The notes beneath the pieces were generated by a model. That model had not been told where the DNA came from. It saw only the letters and a list, made by a program, of their open reading frames with translations, and made no database searches. Both the position numbers and the translations under genes were made by a program. 64,000 bases of DNA from CADCTB01 sp963768975 (GTDB taxonomy: Bacteria > Actinomycetota > Acidimicrobiia > Acidimicrobiales > AC-14). Shown here piece after piece: positions 61,323 to 64,000 of the stretch (position 1 is the stretch's first letter; the number at the start of each line of letters is the position of its first letter). The stretch spans positions 124,001 through 188,000 of the forward strand of contig CAVYKB010000019.1 of NCBI GenBank assembly GCA_963768975.1, in the 5' to 3' direction.

Positions 61323-62456
61323 GTGCCGCTGCTCGCCATCGTCGTGCTGGCCGGCGGTGTCCTGACCGCCGTCGCCCTGCGCGACACCGGACCGGGCACC
61401 AGCGCGCTCCGGGGCCAGGCCGCGACCACCCTCGCGACCGCGCCGCCAGCGAACACTGCCGCGCCGGCCACGACCGCGCCCCCGGCCACCATCGTGCCCA
61501 CCTCGGCCATCGCCACGCCTCTGCCCGGCTGCCCGCCGCCGCCCCGCCCGCCCGGCACCGGCCCGCCGCCGCCCCCGTACCGCCCGCCCCGGCTCGTGCC
61601 TGAGGCCGCCCTGCCGCCGGCTGCGCCGGCGCCGGCGGTGGCCAACGACCTCAGCCCGCTCAGCGGCAAGGGCATGTGGATCTGGAAGACGCTCCAGACC
61701 GAGGCCGGCAACGTCGATGCCGTCGTGGCCCGGGCCCGGGCCACCGGCCTGCGCCAGATCTGGGTCCGCGTCGGCGACTCCCGTGACGGCTTCTACGCCG
61801 CGGAGTACCTGTCGAGGATCGTCCCCAAGGCCCACGCCGCCGGCATCGCGGTCATCGGCTGGGGCTTCCCGTTCCTTCACGATCCCGAGTTCGACGCGGC
61901 ATGGAGCGTCGAGGCCGTCAACTGGCGCGCCCCCGACGGCTCCCGCCTCGACGGCTTCAGCCCCGACATCGAGCTGGCCTCCGAGGGCGTGGTGCTGACC
62001 GAGCGCCGGATCACCCTCTACCTCGGTATCGTGCGCCCGGCCGCCGGCGCCATGCCGATCGTCGCCACCGTCTACCGGGCCACCGACGCCCGCTGGAACG
62101 GCAGCTACCCGTACCGGGCCATCGCCCCCTACGTCGACGCCTTCGCGCCCATGGTCTACTGGGGCTGCGTGGAGCCCGGCGCCGCCACCCTCGAGTCGGT
62201 CCAGCGTCTGGCGTCGCTCAAGCCCGTCCACGTCATCGGCCAGGGCTACGACGCCGGCCCCGAGGGCGGCCGGGTGGGCCCCCCCAGCGCAGCGGAAACC
62301 GTGCGCTTTCTCGACGTGGCCCGCCGGGCCGGCGCCGTCGGGGGGTCGCTGTGGGTGTGGCAGTTCATGCCCGACGAGCAGTGGGACGCCCTGTCGACCT
62401 ACGTGTGGCCCCTCAGCCAAGCCGCCGTTCAACCAACAAGGAGAGCCGGTGCCTGA
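61323..62456 (+). CDS. Exported or membrane-anchored TIM-barrel protein, glycoside-hydrolase-like
   Basis: The roughly 377-residue product has an N-terminal hydrophobic segment (VPLLAIVVLAGGVLTAVALR), a Thr/Ala/Pro-rich linker of about 90 residues with a polyproline run, and a globular domain from GKGMWIWKTLQTEAGNVDAV to the C-terminus. Alternating strands and helices (RQIWVRVGDS, AGIAVIGWGFPF, GFSPDIEL, MPIVATVYR, DAFAPMVYWG, HVIGQGYD, SLWVWQF) fit a TIM barrel of the glycoside-hydrolase type, and the acidic residues in SPDIE are candidate catalytic residues. Substrate is unknown; wall or surface glycan is a guess from location. The start is uncertain: GTG at 61323 lacks the usual positive n-region, and a non-standard upstream start would add Arg-rich residues. 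Confidence 0.6.
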   Translation: MPLLAIVVLAGGVLTAVALRDTGPGTSALRGQAATTLATAPPANTAAPATTAPPATIVPTSAIATPLPGCPPPPRPPGTGPPPPPYRPPRLVPEAALPPAAPAPAVANDLSPLSGKGMWIWKTLQTEAGNVDAVVARARATGLRQIWVRVGDSRDGFYAAEYLSRIVPKAHAAGIAVIGWGFPFLHDPEFDAAWSVEAVNWRAPDGSRLDGFSPDIELASEGVVLTERRITLYLGIVRPAAGAMPIVATVYRATDARWNGSYPYRAIAPYVDAFAPMVYWGCVEPGAATLESVQRLASLKPVHVIGQGYDAGPEGGRVGPPSAAETVRFLDVARRAGAVGGSLWVWQFMPDEQWDALSTYVWPLSQAAVQPTRRAGA

Positions 62457-62886
62457 GAGCCCCGTGAACATGTCGTCGGGCCTGCCCGAGACCGCCCTGG
62501 ACCCCGACCCGGCCGAGGCCCGTGAGGCCCTGGCCGCCGCCCTCGCCGGCCCCGAGGAGCTCCGGCGCGACGCCGTGGCCCAGGTCGCCACCCGCTTTCC
62601 CCGGTACCTCGACGCCTGGGCCCGCCTCGGCGGGCTGGCACGGGACGACGCAGAAGCCTATGCGTGCTTCCGGGTGGGCTATCACCGGGGCCTCGACCAG
62701 CTGCGCCAGTCGGGCTGGCGGGGCCAGGGCTACGTCCGCTGGCGCCACGCCCCCAACCGGGGCTTCCTGCGCTCCCTGGCCGGCCTGGCCCGGGTGGCCG
62801 GCGCCATCGGCGAGGACGACGAAGCCCGTCGCTGTCTCACCTTCGTCGCCCAGCTAGACCCCGGCTGGGACGGGGTCGACGGGTGA
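62449..62886 (+). CDS. DUF3151 family protein
   Basis: The 145-residue product matches DUF3151, a small actinobacterial family of unknown function. The diagnostic part is AYACFRVGYHRGLDQLRQSG, followed by WRHAPNRGFLRSL and ALARVAGAIGEDDEARRCL-type helices, suggesting a helical (TPR-like) fold. GTG at 62449 has AAGGAG at 62438-62443 with 5-base spacing and overlaps the end of the TIM-barrel gene by eight bases, indicating an operon. Confidence 0.85.
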   Translation: MPESPVNMSSGLPETALDPDPAEAREALAAALAGPEELRRDAVAQVATRFPRYLDAWARLGGLARDDAEAYACFRVGYHRGLDQLRQSGWRGQGYVRWRHAPNRGFLRSLAGLARVAGAIGEDDEARRCLTFVAQLDPGWDGVDG

Positions 62887-62887
62887 G

Positions 62888-63154
62888 GTGCGCGCCGTTC
62901 GGGTGCTGATCTCCGGCCAGGTCCAGGGCGTTTTCTTCCGGGACACCTGCGCCCGGCGGGCCCGGGCCGGGGGCGTGGCCGGCTGGGTCCGCAACCGGGC
63001 TGACGGCCGGGTGGAAGCCTGGTTCGAAGGCGATGCACAGGCTGTGGACAACATGGTGACATGGTGTCGACAAGGCCCTCCCCGCGCCGAGGTCAGCGAC
63101 GTCGAGGTGATCGACGTCGAACCGGCATCGGTGAATGTTTTCCGCATAGAGTGA
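62888..63154 (+). CDS. acyP: Acylphosphatase
   Basis: The 88-residue enzyme hydrolyses acyl phosphates. The signature GQVQGVFFRDTCARRA carries catalytic Arg18, and GWVRNRADGRVEAWFEG carries catalytic Asn36. Length is typical for the family. The GTG start lies one base after the DUF3151 stop, so translation is probably coupled. Confidence 0.94.
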   Translation: MRAVRVLISGQVQGVFFRDTCARRARAGGVAGWVRNRADGRVEAWFEGDAQAVDNMVTWCRQGPPRAEVSDVEVIDVEPASVNVFRIE

Positions 63155-63195
63155 CTGGCACAGAGTGTCGAGGATCCTGAGCGAAGGGGGAGACG

Positions 63196-63603
63196 GTGCC
63201 GGTTGTGCGGGGCAAGCGGGGAAGGGTGGTCCTGAGCGGGCTGCTGAGCCTGGTGATGGTGGTCGCGCTGGCGGCCTGTGGCGGCGGGGGAGACGACGGG
63301 CCCACTGCGGACGTGTCCATGGACGACACGCTGCGCTACGACCCGAACGAGCTGGAGATCAACCTGAACGAGGAGAACACCTTCACGTTCGTCAACCGGG
63401 ACAACGAGGTCCACAACATCACTGTTCCCGGCCTCTCGAACGACATCGAGCAGAACCCCATCGAGGTCGACGTGCAGCCCGGCCAGCGGGGCACGCTGAA
63501 GCTGCCCAAGGTCAGTGCCGCGCCACGCGACGGGTTCTTCCTCTTCTACTGCAAGTACCACCAGACCGAGGGCATGTCAGGGAAGATCAGAATTTCGAGC
63601 TAG
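63196..63603 (+). CDS. Cupredoxin-domain lipoprotein
   Basis: The 135-residue product has a lipoprotein signal peptide with lipobox ALAAC (Cys28), a short Gly/Asp linker and a cupredoxin domain. The type I copper ligands are visible: His73 in NEVHNITV, then Cys119, His122 and Met127 in FYCKYHQTEGM. It is probably an extracytoplasmic electron carrier. The next gene is cytochrome c oxidase subunit III, 11 bases downstream, which supports a role in respiratory electron transfer. GTG at 63196 follows a GGGGGAG purine tract. Confidence 0.88.
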   Translation: MPVVRGKRGRVVLSGLLSLVMVVALAACGGGGDDGPTADVSMDDTLRYDPNELEINLNEENTFTFVNRDNEVHNITVPGLSNDIEQNPIEVDVQPGQRGTLKLPKVSAAPRDGFFLFYCKYHQTEGMSGKIRISS

Positions 63604-63614
63604 AACAAGCGGCG

Positions 63615-64000
63615 GTGGACAACGCCGCCGTGGCTCCCGCACACGACCGCACGCCGGTGCTGACCGTCGGCACCGTGGTCTGGCTGGCGTCGGAGCTGAT
63701 GTTCTTCAGCGGCCTCTTCGCCGCCTATTTCACCCTGCGGGCCACGGCCGATGGCGACTGGCCCCCGTCCGACGTCGAGCTCGAGGTCCTCACCAGCGGC
63801 CTCTTCACCCTGGGCCTGGTGGCCTCCAGCGGCACCATGCAGCTGGCCGTGCGGGCCATCGCCGCCGGCCGGTTGCCGGCGTTCCGGGGGTGGCTGGGGG
63901 CCACCCTCGTCCTGGGCGCCGCCTTCATCGCCAACCAGGCGCACGAGTGGTCCTCGCTCGAGTTCCACGTCGACACCCACTCTTACGGCTCGGCGTTCTA
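63615..64000 (+). CDS. ctaE: Cytochrome c oxidase subunit III, N-terminal part
   Basis: The frame is open from GTG at 63615 to the end of the window (128 codons) and continues beyond it. The product begins with a short polar stretch and then TVGTVVWLASELMFFSGLFA and AYFTLRA, the standard first helix of actinobacterial CtaE. Two more membrane helices follow (LFTLGLVASSGTMQLAVRAI and GATLVLGAAFIANQAHEW), the last ending in the family's typical QxxEW motif. Subunit III is a core, non-redox subunit of aa3-type oxidase. A second GTG at 63630 is an alternative start. Confidence 0.88.
   Translation, partial: MDNAAVAPAHDRTPVLTVGTVVWLASELMFFSGLFAAYFTLRATADGDWPPSDVELEVLTSGLFTLGLVASSGTMQLAVRAIAAGRLPAFRGWLGATLVLGAAFIANQAHEWSSLEFHVDTHSYGSAF

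Overview
High-GC bacterial chromosome, almost certainly an actinobacterium. The gene content and order (YihY-uppS-recO-glyS-ppdK-tldD-tldE-dnaG-rpoD, with DUF3151 and a cupredoxin/cytochrome oxidase cluster on the right) and the LAXTG-type sortase signals suggest the class Acidimicrobiia. That class assignment is inferred from gene order and style, not from a search.

Left part (1-15.1 kb): a dense housekeeping block. On the minus strand lie the start of an S9-type peptidase and a YihY/BrkB membrane protein. On the plus strand follow uppS (undecaprenyl diphosphate synthesis), recO (recombinational repair), an AbiEi/DUF559 protein, glyS, ppdK, the tldD/tldE protease pair, dnaG and the principal sigma factor rpoD. 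A small YtxH-like membrane protein converges on rpoD. Two tRNA genes (Asn-GTT and a CAT-anticodon tRNA) and a lipoprotein follow. Many genes here start 7-9 bases after a TANNNT box, which suggests leaderless mRNAs. A 37-base hairpin element occurs twice, in two intergenic gaps.

Middle part (15.1-61.0 kb): three consecutive giant genes encode predicted cell-surface proteins of 3636, 5026 and 6036 residues. Each has a signal peptide, long arrays of about 180-250-residue Gly/Ser/Thr/Ala/Asn-rich units (16, 22 and 25 units), a short 12-residue repeat module, and a C-terminal LAXTG motif, membrane helix and Arg-rich tail. This is the signature of class E sortase substrates. Giants 2 and 3 are each followed by a 165-residue mini-protein with the same kind of C-terminal module; the two minis have identical protein sequences. 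A shared 58-61-bp array of CCAAC half-sites lies upstream of each giant gene. No sortase is encoded in the window. Giants 2 and 3 are paralogues: their last 13 repeat units correspond one to one, their PE_PGRS-like glycine-rich zones differ in number (8 versus 11 units), and their final 1.05 kb is nearly identical DNA. I take this giant-surface-protein locus to be the most novel part of the window.

Right part (61.0-64 kb): a 73-residue acidic protein, an exported or membrane-anchored TIM-barrel protein resembling glycoside hydrolases, a DUF3151 protein, an acylphosphatase, a cupredoxin lipoprotein, and the start of cytochrome c oxidase subunit III, which runs off the end of the window.
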